This document shows positions 18,681 through 28,934 of a DNA stretch of 43,376 bases, one piece after another. The first letter of the stretch is position 1. Each line of letters starts with the position of its first letter. A program made the position numbers and the translations under genes. The stretch is taken from assembly GCA_913056195.1 (NCBI GenBank), contig CAJXMF010000018.1, forward strand, positions 1-43,376. Reading direction: 5' to 3'. The notes below the pieces were generated by a model. It ran no database searches. It was not told the origin of the DNA and saw only the letters and a program-made list of their open reading frames with translations. The DNA comes from an uncultured Methylococcaceae bacterium. GTDB taxonomy: Bacteria > Pseudomonadota > Gammaproteobacteria > Methylococcales > Methylomonadaceae.

Positions 18681-20861
18681 ATGGAAAAGCAAATCAGTCG
18701 CCCGTCACTCGATTCGGATACCTTGAAAATAATCCATGCCAGGCATCATGATCCATTTTCGGTTCTTGGTTTGCATACCGTAAATAATCAAGATTTGATT
18801 CGCGTATTCATACCCCATGCCGAGACCGTCCGTTTAGGCGCTGAAGGCCCGGAATTCAAGCGCATTGAGGGGACAGACCTGTTTATTTGCAAGGCCCCCG
18901 AATCACTGGATGAAGACGAACATTACCAACTGCATTGGACCGATAAACAAGGCCATGATCATATCAATTATGACCCCTATGACTTTAGTCCCGTGTTATC
19001 CGAATTTGACCAACATCTGTTTGGTGAAGGCAAGCACTGGCATATTTATCGAAAACTGGGCGCCCATTTACATAGCATCGATAATATTCATGGCGTTTAT
19101 TTTGCCGTTTGGGCGCCAAATGCAGGTCGTGTCAGCGTCATCGGTGACTTCAATCAGTGGGATGGTCGCTGCCATCCGATGCGTAACCTCGGCGGCAGTG
19201 GCATCTGGGAAATCTTTATCCCGAATTTAACCGAAGGTGCGCTCTATAAATTTGAAATTTTAAATCGTTACAGCGATGAAATACTGGTCAAGGCCGACCC
19301 TTATGGCCAGCAATTTGAATTTCGCCCCAAAACGGCCGCCATCGTCACCGATGAAGACGACTACGCCTGGCATGATGGTCAATGGCTCGACCAAAGACAA
19401 TCATTTGACTGGCAACATGAACCCATGTCCATTTACGAAGTGCATTTAGGCTCATGGAAACGAGATGCCCAAGGGAATTTTTTAAATTACCGTACGCTGG
19501 CGAAACAACTGGTTGATTACGTCAAAGAAACCGGCTTTACCCATATCGAATTACTGCCGGTTACAGAACATCCCTTAGATGCATCCTGGGGATACCAGAC
19601 CACCGGCTACTATGCCCCCACCAGCCGTTTTGGCACGCCTGACGACTTCCGATTTTTTGTCGATTATTGCCATCAAAACAGTATTGGCGTGATGCTGGAC
19701 TGGGTGCCGGCGCATTTTCCAAAAGATTCATTTGCACTCGCCCGCTTTGACGGCACCGCCTTGTATGAACATGAAGACCCACGTAAAGGCGAACATCGTG
19801 ACTGGGGTACGCTGATCTATAATTTTGGACGCAATGAAGTCAGTAACTTTTTATTGGCCAGCGCTATTTTCTGGCTGCAAGAATTTCATATTGATGGCTT
19901 GCGTGTCGATGCGGTCGCATCCATGCTCTATCTGGATTATTCCCGCGAAGAAGGCGACTGGATTCCCAACCAATATGGCGGCAATGAAAACCTGGAAGCG
20001 ATTGATTTTTTAAGACACCTGAACACAGTCACCCACGAACAGCATCCTGGCACGGTCATCATGGCCGAAGAATCCACCTCCTGGCCGCAAGTCACACGTC
20101 CGACCTGGACCGGTGGACTGGGCTTTTCGATGAAATGGAATATGGGCTGGATGCACGACACCCTGGCCTATATGCAGCAGGACCCGGTTCATCGCAAACA
20201 TCATCATGACCAACTCACATTTGGCATGCTGTATGCCTTCTCGGAAAACTTTATTCTGCCCTTTTCGCACGACGAAGTCGTGCATGGCAAAAATTCTCTG
20301 CTGAATAAAATGCCGGGCGATGAATGGCAAAAATTTGCCAACCTGCGTTTGCTCTATACCTATATGTTCACCTACCCAGGTAAAAAACTCTTATTCATGG
20401 GACAGGAATTCGGACAAGGCACGGAATGGAATTTCAATCAGATGCTGGATTGGTATGTGTTGGATTATCCGCACCACCAAGGTCTAAAAACGCTGACTAA
20501 GGATTTAAACAAACTCTACAGCACACAGTCCGCTTTGAATCGCTATGATTTTGATGCCAAAGGCTTTGACTGGATTGACTGTCATGATGTCAACCAGTCG
20601 ATCATCAGCTACCTGCGTAAAACAGAACAGGAATTTTTAGTCATTATCCTCAATTTTACCCCGCTTGTACGCGAGCAATACCGTATCGGCGTACCGGAAG
20701 AAGGCCAATACATTGAAATATTCAATTCCGATTCCAGTTATTACGGCGGCAGCAATACCGGTAATTCGACAGCCTTATCAGAGCCTGTTCCCTGGATGAA
20801 CCAAGATCATTCCATTACCGTTACCCTACCGCCTTTAAGTGGCATTATTCTCAAGCTTTAA
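18681..20861 (+). CDS. glgB: 1,4-alpha-glucan branching enzyme
   Basis: A 726-residue GH13 branching enzyme that introduces alpha-1,6 branches into glycogen. It has the full-length two-module N-terminus (CBM48-like, with [24 protein letters not shown] near residue 137) and a catalytic barrel. Motifs seen: [12 protein letters not shown] (region I), [16 protein letters not shown] (region II with nucleophile Asp), [11 protein letters not shown] (region III with acid/base Glu) and [13 protein letters not shown] (region IV). Length matches E. coli GlgB (728). It is followed by glgA after 11 bp, so both belong to one transcription unit. All catalytic residues are intact. Confidence 0.97.
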   Translation: MEKQISRPSLDSDTLKIIHARHHDPFSVLGLHTVNNQDLIRVFIPHAETVRLGAEGPEFKRIEGTDLFICKAPESLDEDEHYQLHWTDKQGHDHINYDPYDFSPVLSEFDQHLFGEGKHWHIYRKLGAHLHSIDNIHGVYFAVWAPNAGRVSVIGDFNQWDGRCHPMRNLGGSGIWEIFIPNLTEGALYKFEILNRYSDEILVKADPYGQQFEFRPKTAAIVTDEDDYAWHDGQWLDQRQSFDWQHEPMSIYEVHLGSWKRDAQGNFLNYRTLAKQLVDYVKETGFTHIELLPVTEHPLDASWGYQTTGYYAPTSRFGTPDDFRFFVDYCHQNSIGVMLDWVPAHFPKDSFALARFDGTALYEHEDPRKGEHRDWGTLIYNFGRNEVSNFLLASAIFWLQEFHIDGLRVDAVASMLYLDYSREEGDWIPNQYGGNENLEAIDFLRHLNTVTHEQHPGTVIMAEESTSWPQVTRPTWTGGLGFSMKWNMGWMHDTLAYMQQDPVHRKHHHDQLTFGMLYAFSENFILPFSHDEVVHGKNSLLNKMPGDEWQKFANLRLLYTYMFTYPGKKLLFMGQEFGQGTEWNFNQMLDWYVLDYPHHQGLKTLTKDLNKLYSTQSALNRYDFDAKGFDWIDCHDVNQSIISYLRKTEQEFLVIILNFTPLVREQYRIGVPEEGQYIEIFNSDSSYYGGSNTGNSTALSEPVPWMNQDHSITVTLPPLSGIILKL

Positions 20862-20872
20862 GATTAAACCTT

Positions 20873-22306
20873 ATGAAAAAAATACTGTTTGCCACATCTG
20901 AAGCACATCCTTTGATAAAAACCGGCGGACTCGCGGATGTCGCCGGCAGTCTGCCTAAAGCGCTGGCTGAACTCGGCCACGACATCAGGCTGATCCTGCC
21001 TAACTACCAGGCCTTGGCACTGGAAGATAAACCACGCTATATCTGTACGGTTCGTATGGATAACCGGGAAGTCAATATTCTTGAAACCCAGCTTCCCGAT
21101 TCGAATATTTTAGTGTGGCTGGTTGACTATCGGCCTTTTTTTGATCATCCGGGCAATCCTTATGTGGATGAACACGGCATACCCTGGCCCAATATCGCCG
21201 AACGCTTTGCCCTGTTTTGTCGCATAATTAACGAAGTCGCCATGAATCGCGCTTATCTGGACTGGCAACCCGATATTGTGCATTGTAATGACTGGCAAAC
21301 CGGACTGGCGCCAGCGTTATTATCGTTAGAAAGCCAACCACCGGCCTCTGTTTTCACCATCCACAACCTGGCCTATCAGGGCTTGTTTCCTGCCAGCAGC
21401 TTCTCTCAACTGAATTTGCCAGGCCAGCTTTGGCATCCGGAAGCGCTTGAATATCATGGCATGCTGTCATTCATAAAAGGCGGCCTGGGATTTGCCGATA
21501 TTTTGACGACTGTCAGCCCGACCTATGCTCAGGAAATTCAAACCCCTGAATTTGGCTATGGACTTGAAGGTTTACTCAGTCATCGACATGATGCCTTACA
21601 CGGCATTCTCAATGGCATCGATATGGACGACTGGAATCCCGAAACCGACCCCTTGATTCCTGGCCATTATTCGGTTCACCGCCTCAAAGACAAAGTCATC
21701 AACAAAATCCAGTTACAGCAACAAATGCAATTACCTGAAGATGAATCCGTGCCGATCTTTAGCATGGTCTGCCGTCTGGTCGAGCAAAAAGGCATTGATC
21801 TCGTACTTAACAATTTGACTGAACTGGTTCAACTGCCTTTACAATTTGTAATGCTCGGCAGTGGCGATAAGAGCATTGAATATAAACTACAGGAATTTTC
21901 GCGCCTGTATCCCGAAAAAATTGCCGTCACCATCGGCTATGATGAAGCCTTGTCACACCTAATCGAGGCAGGCGCCGATACATTTTTAATGCCATCACGC
22001 TTTGAACCTTGTGGACTCAACCAAATGTACAGTCAACGCTATGGCACCATCCCCATTGTCCGCAAAACCGGAGGCCTGGCCGACACTATTGAAGACGCAT
22101 TGCCTGAAAGCTTAAAAAATGACACCGCAACCGGCATTGCATTCAATCATCCAGACTCTGATGCCTTGCTTGAAGCCATTAAACGCAGTCTGATTTTATT
22201 TGACAACAAACCGCTCTGGCGAAAAATTCAGCGCAGCGCTATGAAAAAAGACTTTTCCTGGACCAATAGCGCACGGCAGTATCAAGCACTTTACGACACC
22301 GTGTAA
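20873..22306 (+). CDS. glgA: Glycogen synthase (ADP-glucose)
   Basis: A 477-residue GT5 glycogen synthase that transfers glucose from ADP-glucose to the growing alpha-1,4 glucan. The N-terminal ADP-glucose motif KTGGLADVAGSLPKAL begins at residue 16, the usual place. The VHCNDWQTGLAP and TIHNLAYQG segments and the C-terminal SRFEPCGLNQMYSQRYGTIP motif are intact. It lies 11 bp after glgB. Its TAA stop is immediately followed, with no spacer, by the ATG of the next gene. With GlgC, GlgB, GH57 and MalQ it gives a near-complete glycogen pathway; no glycogen phosphorylase (glgP) or glgX is in the window. Confidence 0.97.
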   Translation: MKKILFATSEAHPLIKTGGLADVAGSLPKALAELGHDIRLILPNYQALALEDKPRYICTVRMDNREVNILETQLPDSNILVWLVDYRPFFDHPGNPYVDEHGIPWPNIAERFALFCRIINEVAMNRAYLDWQPDIVHCNDWQTGLAPALLSLESQPPASVFTIHNLAYQGLFPASSFSQLNLPGQLWHPEALEYHGMLSFIKGGLGFADILTTVSPTYAQEIQTPEFGYGLEGLLSHRHDALHGILNGIDMDDWNPETDPLIPGHYSVHRLKDKVINKIQLQQQMQLPEDESVPIFSMVCRLVEQKGIDLVLNNLTELVQLPLQFVMLGSGDKSIEYKLQEFSRLYPEKIAVTIGYDEALSHLIEAGADTFLMPSRFEPCGLNQMYSQRYGTIPIVRKTGGLADTIEDALPESLKNDTATGIAFNHPDSDALLEAIKRSLILFDNKPLWRKIQRSAMKKDFSWTNSARQYQALYDTV

Positions 22307-23095
22307 ATGCAGCGTTTTATTCTGCTCATTGTTTTATGCTTCAGCTACGGTATTGGTATCAGTGCCGATACCGTGATGAAAATCATTACGCTGAAAAACC
22401 GTCCGGCAGAATCGATACAACCTCTTCTTGCGCCCTTGCTGGACAATAACGAACAGATCATTGCGGCCCACGACAGCCTGATTTTAAAAGTCAGGCCTCA
22501 AAACCTATCGTCTTTGTCGGCACTGATCAAAAAACTGGACAAACCGCTTAACCAGTTCATGATTTACGTCACCCAAAGTCGCGCCCAAACAAGCAAACAA
22601 CTCGAAGCCCGTTTGCACGGAAGCCTATCTACCGATAGCCCCTATCTGCAGGGAATGTACGGCGACACCCAATCACTGGATGACAATAACAGCATACAAA
22701 GTCTGCGCACAGTCGAAGGTAAACCCGCCTTCATCAAAAGCGGAGAAAACCGCCCTTTTTACGCCATCAGGCTCTGGGGCAATCGTGATTATCTGCCTTC
22801 TTATGGTGTTGATACCCAGTGGCTGGAAATAACCACCGGTTTTAGTGTCACCCCACGGATGTCCGGCGATAAAATACAGTTAAGCATCCGCCCCTGGCGC
22901 GACCATTTTGAAAAAAACCAAAGCTTTTCCACCCAGGAAGCGGCAACCACACTGCTTATTCCAGCGGGCAAATGGATTGCGATAGGTGAAATATCATCTG
23001 CCGATACGACTCAACAAAATGGATTTCTGCGTCACTCAAGAAGCACAGGACAAACTCGGCTTAAACTCTTTGTAAAGGTGGAAAAACTACCCTGA
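22307..23095 (+). CDS. Exported protein with secretin N-domain-like region
   Basis: A 262-residue protein starting directly after the glgA stop, so it is translationally coupled to glgA. The signal peptide is MQRFILLIVLCFSYGIGISA. Residues about 24-90 (KIITLKNRPAESIQPLLAPLL ... LSSLSALIKKLDKP) resemble the NolW/secretin N1 fold found in type II and type IV pilus secretins. The later part (VEGKPAFIKSGENRPF, then VTPRMSGDKIQLSIRP and LLIPAGKWIAIGEI) resembles the non-pore beta strands of the secretin domain, but the membrane-pore segment is short or missing. It therefore looks like a secretin-related periplasmic protein rather than an outer-membrane channel. I do not know its function; its link to glycogen genes may be only positional. 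Confidence 0.65.
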   Translation: MQRFILLIVLCFSYGIGISADTVMKIITLKNRPAESIQPLLAPLLDNNEQIIAAHDSLILKVRPQNLSSLSALIKKLDKPLNQFMIYVTQSRAQTSKQLEARLHGSLSTDSPYLQGMYGDTQSLDDNNSIQSLRTVEGKPAFIKSGENRPFYAIRLWGNRDYLPSYGVDTQWLEITTGFSVTPRMSGDKIQLSIRPWRDHFEKNQSFSTQEAATTLLIPAGKWIAIGEISSADTTQQNGFLRHSRSTGQTRLKLFVKVEKLP

Positions 23096-23130
23096 TAGAC
23101 TGCATTATTTCACCTCTTTTCACCCTCCGT

Positions 23131-23204
23131 TCTCAATATCGCCTTCTCCCCTCGAGAGAAGGCCGGGATGAGGGTATCAAATAACAAGATACTCTAAATA
23201 TTTA
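23131..23204 (+). repeat. Intergenic hairpin repeat, copy 1 of 3
   Basis: A copy of a short dispersed repeat in the gap before the radical SAM gene. It begins TCTCAATATC, has a hairpin CCTTCTC...GAGAAGG, then GGGATGAGGGTATC, and ends AATATTTAC. Two further copies in the same orientation lie at 35214 and 41781. The remainder of the 307-bp gap holds nothing else I can name. Confidence 0.8.
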
Positions 23205-23402
23205 CCATTCCCGAGACAATCCTATCTTCATTGATAGCGTCAACCACTTATATCCAAGCTATTGATATTGAATAGATATCTCTATCAAAACGTTATTTTG
23301 AATACGCACTGAACTGAGAATCCCTTGACCCGGTCAGCCTTAACGGCTTATAAAAGAGATCAGGTAATCGTTGAATTACCCTTTACTCAGGTCATTCATT
23401 TT

Positions 23403-25046
23403 ATGAATACAATCATTGCTAATAAGGCTGTACTCATTTATCCAGAGTTTGATAATCAAAATACGTTCTGGAGCTATGGTTATAGTTTAAGTCGCTATAT
23501 GCCAAGCAGTGAATTTGGATTGCCCAAAAGGCTGCTACCCCCTCTCGGCCTAATGGGGTTATACCGCTTTTTAAAACCGTATTACCATAGCATACAACTG
23601 ATTGATAAGAATATTGATCCACGCCCTTTAGATCAGCTGATTGAGGACGCCAATCATATTTTTATCGGCGGCATGTCGGCGCAACAAAACAATCTATTAG
23701 AACTGGCAAAAATCAGCAAACAGATGGGTAAGATAGTGATTCTTGGTGGAACAGCCGTAACGCCCGACTCCAAATTGAACCTATTTGCTGATCACCTGGT
23801 TGAAAATGAAGCCGAAAGCATCATGGACACACTGATGCTCAATTTGAGACTGGGAAAAACGCATCAATATTATCGCGGAACGCCCGGGCCAGCAGAGGAT
23901 TTTTTTCAGCCGGATTATTCTTCCATAAAGCTTGATAATTATATCCATATGGCTGTTCAAATCAGCCGTGGTTGTCCTGAAAAATGTGAGTTTTGTGATA
24001 TTCCCAGTCGTTTCGGTAAAGCGTTCCGGGTGACACCTTGGGAAAAAACAGCGCATTCGTTTCGTCAGTTAAAACAATTAGGCTGGAATGGGCAGGTCTT
24101 TATTGTGGATGATAATTTTATCGGCCACCCCAAAAAAACACTGTTAGTCTTGAAAAACCTGTATAAAATCGGTGAAGAAATTGGCTATCATCACCCTAAA
24201 TATACCGAATTAACCCTGCGCTTGGCCGATAACACAGAAATCATGGCTAAATTGCGACACTGGTTTCGAAAAGCACATTTTATCAATGGTTTTTACGGGG
24301 TGGAGTCACCTAATACAGCCTCGTTATTGGAAACACAGAAAAAACAAAACCTTCGCGGCAACACATCATTACTCGATAAATTACGTTTTATCAGCGAACA
24401 GACCGGCTCAGGTGTCATGATGGGAATGATTTATGGATTTGATCATGACGATCAGGAAACAGTGCAGAAATTTATAGATTTCATCAATGCCAGTCATGCC
24501 CCCATCGTCATGGCCGGACTGCTCAATGCATTGCCTCATACGCCATTAATAACGCGCTTAAAAAAACAACAGCGCTACATTCAACCGAGCAGTGGCAACA
24601 ATTCCGATGCGGTGATTAATTTTATTCCCAATCATCTGTCTGTACAGCAAGCTGAACTAAATTATTTACAGATTGTGGAAGCAATCTATCAACCCGCGGC
24701 CTATTTCAAACGCGTCTTACGCCATCTGCAATTGATTGACCCAACATTGCAAAGCCAATATCGTAATCGCCAAGGCCAACTGAAATACCTTTATCGTATC
24801 TTAAGCGGTAAAAATGCCCGATTTTTCTGGCGCTATTTACCCCAAGCCCTGATGATCGCTCATCATAAATCAAATAAAGACCGCCGCATTTTCACCACCA
24901 TTCTGGCGGAATATTTCTCTTTATGCGCGCAATTTACACATTTCAGCAGCCAGGTAAAAGCGCAGCATCTTGCCATCAGCACCAGACACTACCATACGCA
25001 ACAAAAACAGTCCTGGCAACAAATGCAGCGGCGGTCGTCACGATGA
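23403..25046 (+). CDS. Radical SAM protein with B12-binding-like N-terminus and DUF4070 tail
   Basis: A 547-residue protein. The N-terminal 150 residues look like a cobalamin-binding Rossmann fold (RLLPPLGLMGLYRFL, then IFIGGMSAQQNNLLELAKI and IVILGGTAV), but there is no DxHxxG motif, as in other members that bind B12 without a lower histidine. The radical SAM cluster motif CPEKCEFC gives Cys191, Cys195 and Cys198. FIVDDNFIGH and GFYGVESPN follow, as in the DUF4070-containing group that includes the hopanoid methylase HpnP. The frame opens at a TTG at 23325, but the ATG at 23403 gives the expected N-terminus; its ribosome-binding site is weak. Its TGA overlaps the next gene's ATG. Reaction unknown; methylation or another radical C-H modification is possible. 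Confidence 0.82.
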   Translation: MNTIIANKAVLIYPEFDNQNTFWSYGYSLSRYMPSSEFGLPKRLLPPLGLMGLYRFLKPYYHSIQLIDKNIDPRPLDQLIEDANHIFIGGMSAQQNNLLELAKISKQMGKIVILGGTAVTPDSKLNLFADHLVENEAESIMDTLMLNLRLGKTHQYYRGTPGPAEDFFQPDYSSIKLDNYIHMAVQISRGCPEKCEFCDIPSRFGKAFRVTPWEKTAHSFRQLKQLGWNGQVFIVDDNFIGHPKKTLLVLKNLYKIGEEIGYHHPKYTELTLRLADNTEIMAKLRHWFRKAHFINGFYGVESPNTASLLETQKKQNLRGNTSLLDKLRFISEQTGSGVMMGMIYGFDHDDQETVQKFIDFINASHAPIVMAGLLNALPHTPLITRLKKQQRYIQPSSGNNSDAVINFIPNHLSVQQAELNYLQIVEAIYQPAAYFKRVLRHLQLIDPTLQSQYRNRQGQLKYLYRILSGKNARFFWRYLPQALMIAHHKSNKDRRIFTTILAEYFSLCAQFTHFSSQVKAQHLAISTRHYHTQQKQSWQQMQRRSSR

Positions 25047-26803
25047 CACGGTATTACATTGGCTTATCTGTCACCTATCATGACCCTGCTCTGGCTATCG
25101 TCGATAGTGATGGCCATGTAGTCTTTGCCGAAGCAAGTGAACGATATTTACAACACAAGCGCGCACTGAACTGTCAGCCTGATCCTTTAATCCATATTCA
25201 AAATGTCCTGACCCGGTATTGCCCGGATGGCGATGACTTTATCATTGCCATCAATTGGCAAAGAAAGCGGCCATTATATGAAAATATAATCGCTCTATTA
25301 GGTGGCTTACAGGCCCCGGGCTTATTAAAAACCAGCCTAAAAAAACTGCGCTCGCCGCTGCCCAATTATCAATTGCATCATATGATCGCCTGTCAGCGCC
25401 ATCATATATACACAGCCGCGCTTAATTTAACTCGTATTCTTGCCGAACATTATCCCGCTTGCCGTATCCGTTATCGTGATTTCCCACATCATCTTACCCA
25501 TGCCGCAGCAGCGTGTTATAGCAGCCCTTTTTCTTCGGCGGCTTGCGCCATCATCGATTCTTTTGGTGAAAAAGGTGCAATGGCATTTTATCATTTTAAC
25601 AATCAAACACTTTCCCCGATTTTTGAATCCAAAGGCCCTGGCAGTCTGGGTTTTTATTATATGAAAATCACTGAATTATGTGGTTTTGACTGGCTAAAAG
25701 GCGAGGAATGGAAGGTAATGGGCTTAGCCCCTTATGGTCGTCTGGATCACACTTTATATGCGTTGTTAAAATCGACCATTACATTGCAGGGATTTAAATG
25801 CACTCACAGCAATCGCCATTTATTCCGCAATTTAGAAAAACTCACCGCGTTTCAACGCCCCTCCAATCAACCTCCTGAGCAGGCCGCCAACCTGGCCTAT
25901 ACCGGCCAATACTTCTTTGCTGAATTGATGGCGCAACTATTACAGCATCTACAACAAAAAACAGGAGAAAAAAAACTGGTATTAGCCGGCGGATGCGCCC
26001 TCAACTCAGCCTTTAATGGACAAATAAAAAGCCGTACAGCCTTCGAGAATATCTTTATCCCATCGGCACCGGCCGATGATGGCACCGCCTTAGGCGCGGC
26101 CTGGCTCGCTTTGGTGCAGGATTCACCCAACCGCAACCCCATATGCGTTAATTCTGACCTACTGACACCCTATCTTGGCTCTTCAATTTCAAATGCCAGC
26201 ATTGAAAAATTTTGCCAATATCAACGCGGCCTTACTATTCAATATTTGCCTGATAGCATTTGTGAAGAAACCGCCCAGCGCTTGAGCCAGGGACAACTTA
26301 TCGGCTGGATACAGGGCCGTGCAGAATTTGGTCCTAGAGCGTTGGGCAACCGTTCAATCCTGGCCGACCCCAGGTCGGCACAAATGAAGGATAAAATCAA
26401 CCGACACATAAAATTTCGCGAATCCTTCCGTCCATTTGCCCCATCTGTGCTGCATGAGCATGCTGAAGATTTTTTCATGGACTATCAAGAATCACCCTAT
26501 ATGGATAAAACCTTAGGCATTAAACCGTTACACCAACAAAGCATCGCCGCGGTCTGCCATGTTGACGGCAGTGCCCGACTGCAAACCGTAAAAGAAAACT
26601 GGAATCCAAAGTTTTACCACTTGATACAGTGTTTTTATCAACGCACTGGAATTCCGATGATATTGAACACCAGCTTCAATATCATGGGCAAACCTTTGAT
26701 TCATTCGCTTGAAGATGCCATCGCCGTATTTATGACCTGCGGACTGGACGCCATTGTTATCAATGATTATTTAATCGCCAAGCCTTGTGATGAAAACAAC
26801 TGA
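25043..26803 (+). CDS. O-carbamoyltransferase, NodU/CmcH family
   Basis: A 586-residue enzyme that should move a carbamoyl group from carbamoyl phosphate, via carbamoyl-AMP, to a hydroxyl of a small molecule. The N-terminal TsaD-like domain starts YYIGLSVTYHDPALAIV. The metal/adenylate His motif PHHLTHAAAA is at residues 148-157 and the C-terminal carbamoyltransferase motif GRAEFGPRALGNRSIL is near residue 430. The open frame reaches back to 24923, but the ATG at 25043 overlaps the radical SAM stop (ATGA) and matches the family N-terminus. Relatives modify Nod factors, cephamycin, novobiocin and saxitoxin. The acceptor here is unknown. It overlaps the following gene by 14 bp, so the cluster is tightly coupled. 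Confidence 0.9.
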   Translation: MTRYYIGLSVTYHDPALAIVDSDGHVVFAEASERYLQHKRALNCQPDPLIHIQNVLTRYCPDGDDFIIAINWQRKRPLYENIIALLGGLQAPGLLKTSLKKLRSPLPNYQLHHMIACQRHHIYTAALNLTRILAEHYPACRIRYRDFPHHLTHAAAACYSSPFSSAACAIIDSFGEKGAMAFYHFNNQTLSPIFESKGPGSLGFYYMKITELCGFDWLKGEEWKVMGLAPYGRLDHTLYALLKSTITLQGFKCTHSNRHLFRNLEKLTAFQRPSNQPPEQAANLAYTGQYFFAELMAQLLQHLQQKTGEKKLVLAGGCALNSAFNGQIKSRTAFENIFIPSAPADDGTALGAAWLALVQDSPNRNPICVNSDLLTPYLGSSISNASIEKFCQYQRGLTIQYLPDSICEETAQRLSQGQLIGWIQGRAEFGPRALGNRSILADPRSAQMKDKINRHIKFRESFRPFAPSVLHEHAEDFFMDYQESPYMDKTLGIKPLHQQSIAAVCHVDGSARLQTVKENWNPKFYHLIQCFYQRTGIPMILNTSFNIMGKPLIHSLEDAIAVFMTCGLDAIVINDYLIAKPCDENN

Positions 26804-28934
26804 ACACCCACTTGATCCACACAGCCTTAGCCTGGAGGATAATATTTTTAATAGTCTATCCGGCGAAACGACATTGGATAGCCGGCAGTTATTCTGTCTG
26901 CTGCAACACACAGAAGTTGATCTAAGCACGCTGGCAGCAGCCTGGCATTTTCTGCGCAAAGCGCTCAAGTCGGTCGAAGCAAAGTCCCTGCAATCAGCAT
27001 ACACCGATCAAAAAATCACCACCTTATCCATACAATCCATTCCTGCGCTACCCTCCAAATTTCATAACGCTTTGTTTCAAAAGGAAACCTTGCACCAGTC
27101 GGCGCCAATTCTTCTAACGCAATTGACCTGGTTACACAACATCTGCCCGGCCAGTTGTAGCCAAACACAATTCAGCCTGCAATTGCAGGCCGTTTATAAG
27201 CTACTTTGTTTCAATGCATCCGGCCATGCTGATTTATTGCCATCCTGTCGAGCCTTATTGGAAACGACAGGCCGCCAATCCTCCCGTATTATTCATAAGC
27301 CATTCAGTCGGCATCATGATATTTTATCGGTCATAATTGACTTTGCCACGATACAGCTTGCCTTAGGCTTTTTTCCGCGACTGTTATTTCCCGAAATTTT
27401 GGGCTTTACGTTGGCTTATTGCCAAACGCCCGACTTGATCAACATTTGTCATCCCGACTTCAAAATCGACGCCCCCTTTTTCAATCGGCATCAAAGGCGT
27501 AAACAAAAAGCCATTGCCAAAATACAACAAAATATCCAATCCTATTTAATGCTATTTAATGAAGACAGGCGGCTGTTATGGTCTCGTATTCAACAAGGAT
27601 TCCACCTTTACCCACACGCATTAAACGATTGTCGAAATCAATTAAACCATTTCTTTTCTCAGCCTTTATCTGTCGTAGAACAACTCGGCCAAATGCTGCA
27701 AAAGAAATTACCCGCCGCATTCGGGCACCATGCTGGTATTGAATTACAAGGTATTTCATTAGAACAATGGCTGCATGGATTACCGGGTAATAGAGACGAT
27801 TTTTTAAAGGCTCTCCGTCTGTCCCGTTATGTTGATCAAAATCACCCGGAAAACAGTCGATTATTACAACTCTTTACATTTAATGGCCCCATGTATGGGG
27901 TTTTTACGGCATCCGAACAAGAATTATGGCGGAAATGGCTTAACAACCAGTCTGCCGATCACCCCATCCCCCCCCACACATCACCTAAACCCATCGTCCC
28001 ATCTCGGCAGGTTAAAAAACAACCCTCATCATTATCTAATAGAGATTTGTATCATAAGCTGATAAATCTTGATCTTGCCCCGGATATACAACCGCTTGTC
28101 GAAAAATGGCTATCCCAACGACTTCGTTATTGCACGCTATTTAGTATCAGTCCATTCAAACATTTTGATCATGCACGCTTTGATGATTATATTGAATCCT
28201 GTTATCGCCGCGAAGTTGATGCCTACCAGCCTTTGCACGGAACACCAAAAATCTCCAAACCAGCTTATATTTGGGGTATTGAGCAAATCGCCCCCATGAT
28301 TTTGATTGATGGCTGCTGGCTACAAAACAGTTTACGTCTGCAGGCCGCTCACCCTGAAATCAGCGAAATCCTGTTTCGTATTTATGATGATGAACTCGGC
28401 AATGGCCAACTGGAACAAAATCACCCGGCTATTTTTCAGCGTTTATTAGAGAGCCTGACCATCGAATTACCACCGGTGCACAGTCTGGCTTTCAGCAAGC
28501 ATCGGGGGTTTATTGACAGCGCCTTTGATTTACCGGTTTTTATGCTGGCGCTTGCCAGTTTTTCTGGACGTTTTTTACCTGAACTGTTAGGGCTTAACAT
28601 GGCAATTGAACTCAGTGGCCTTGGTAAAGGCTACCTCAAGCTGGTGGATGAATGGCGTTATTGGAATATTGACCCTCGCATTGCCATGGTGCATATTACT
28701 ATTGACAATGCCGCATCAGGCCATACATTTCAAGCACAGCAAGCCATTCATTTATACTTGGACGAAATATTACGAAAGTCCTCTCAAGCCGCGGAGGTTG
28801 ATCGTTATTGGCGACGCATTTGGACGGGATATGCTTGTTTACGCCTGATTGGCTGGCGCTTTAAATTACAACTCCCTGTTTTCTATGGGCTTAAAAAAAT
28901 GGTTACATCGCAAAACGCTCGGCATGTCAAATGA
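26790..28934 (+). CDS. Tandem haem-oxygenase-like diiron oxidase (iron-containing redox enzyme family)
   Basis: A 714-residue protein. The C-terminal part (about 480-700) has the hallmarks of the iron-containing redox enzyme/HDO family: YDDELGNG with Glu535, a following His in QNHPAIF, FLPELLGL with Glu598, and HITIDNAASGH with His635, Asp639 and His645. The N-terminal half repeats the pattern: LFPEILGF with Glu202, then His221, Asp227 and His234 followed by QKAI, as QQAI follows in the C-terminal copy. The acidic residue matching Glu535 appears to be missing (CFNASGHADLL). HDO enzymes (UndA, SznF, BesC) do O2-dependent N-oxygenation, C-C cleavage or desaturation. The ATG at 26790 is preferred over a GTG one codon earlier. 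Reaction unknown. Confidence 0.72.
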   Translation: MKTTEHPLDPHSLSLEDNIFNSLSGETTLDSRQLFCLLQHTEVDLSTLAAAWHFLRKALKSVEAKSLQSAYTDQKITTLSIQSIPALPSKFHNALFQKETLHQSAPILLTQLTWLHNICPASCSQTQFSLQLQAVYKLLCFNASGHADLLPSCRALLETTGRQSSRIIHKPFSRHHDILSVIIDFATIQLALGFFPRLLFPEILGFTLAYCQTPDLINICHPDFKIDAPFFNRHQRRKQKAIAKIQQNIQSYLMLFNEDRRLLWSRIQQGFHLYPHALNDCRNQLNHFFSQPLSVVEQLGQMLQKKLPAAFGHHAGIELQGISLEQWLHGLPGNRDDFLKALRLSRYVDQNHPENSRLLQLFTFNGPMYGVFTASEQELWRKWLNNQSADHPIPPHTSPKPIVPSRQVKKQPSSLSNRDLYHKLINLDLAPDIQPLVEKWLSQRLRYCTLFSISPFKHFDHARFDDYIESCYRREVDAYQPLHGTPKISKPAYIWGIEQIAPMILIDGCWLQNSLRLQAAHPEISEILFRIYDDELGNGQLEQNHPAIFQRLLESLTIELPPVHSLAFSKHRGFIDSAFDLPVFMLALASFSGRFLPELLGLNMAIELSGLGKGYLKLVDEWRYWNIDPRIAMVHITIDNAASGHTFQAQQAIHLYLDEILRKSSQAAEVDRYWRRIWTGYACLRLIGWRFKLQLPVFYGLKKMVTSQNARHVK

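Noticed and set aside
24923-25042. 40-codon N-terminal extension of the carbamoyltransferase inside the radical SAM gene
   Set aside because: The ATG at 25043 overlaps the upstream stop (ATGA) and matches the family start; the extension is read from radical SAM coding sequence.
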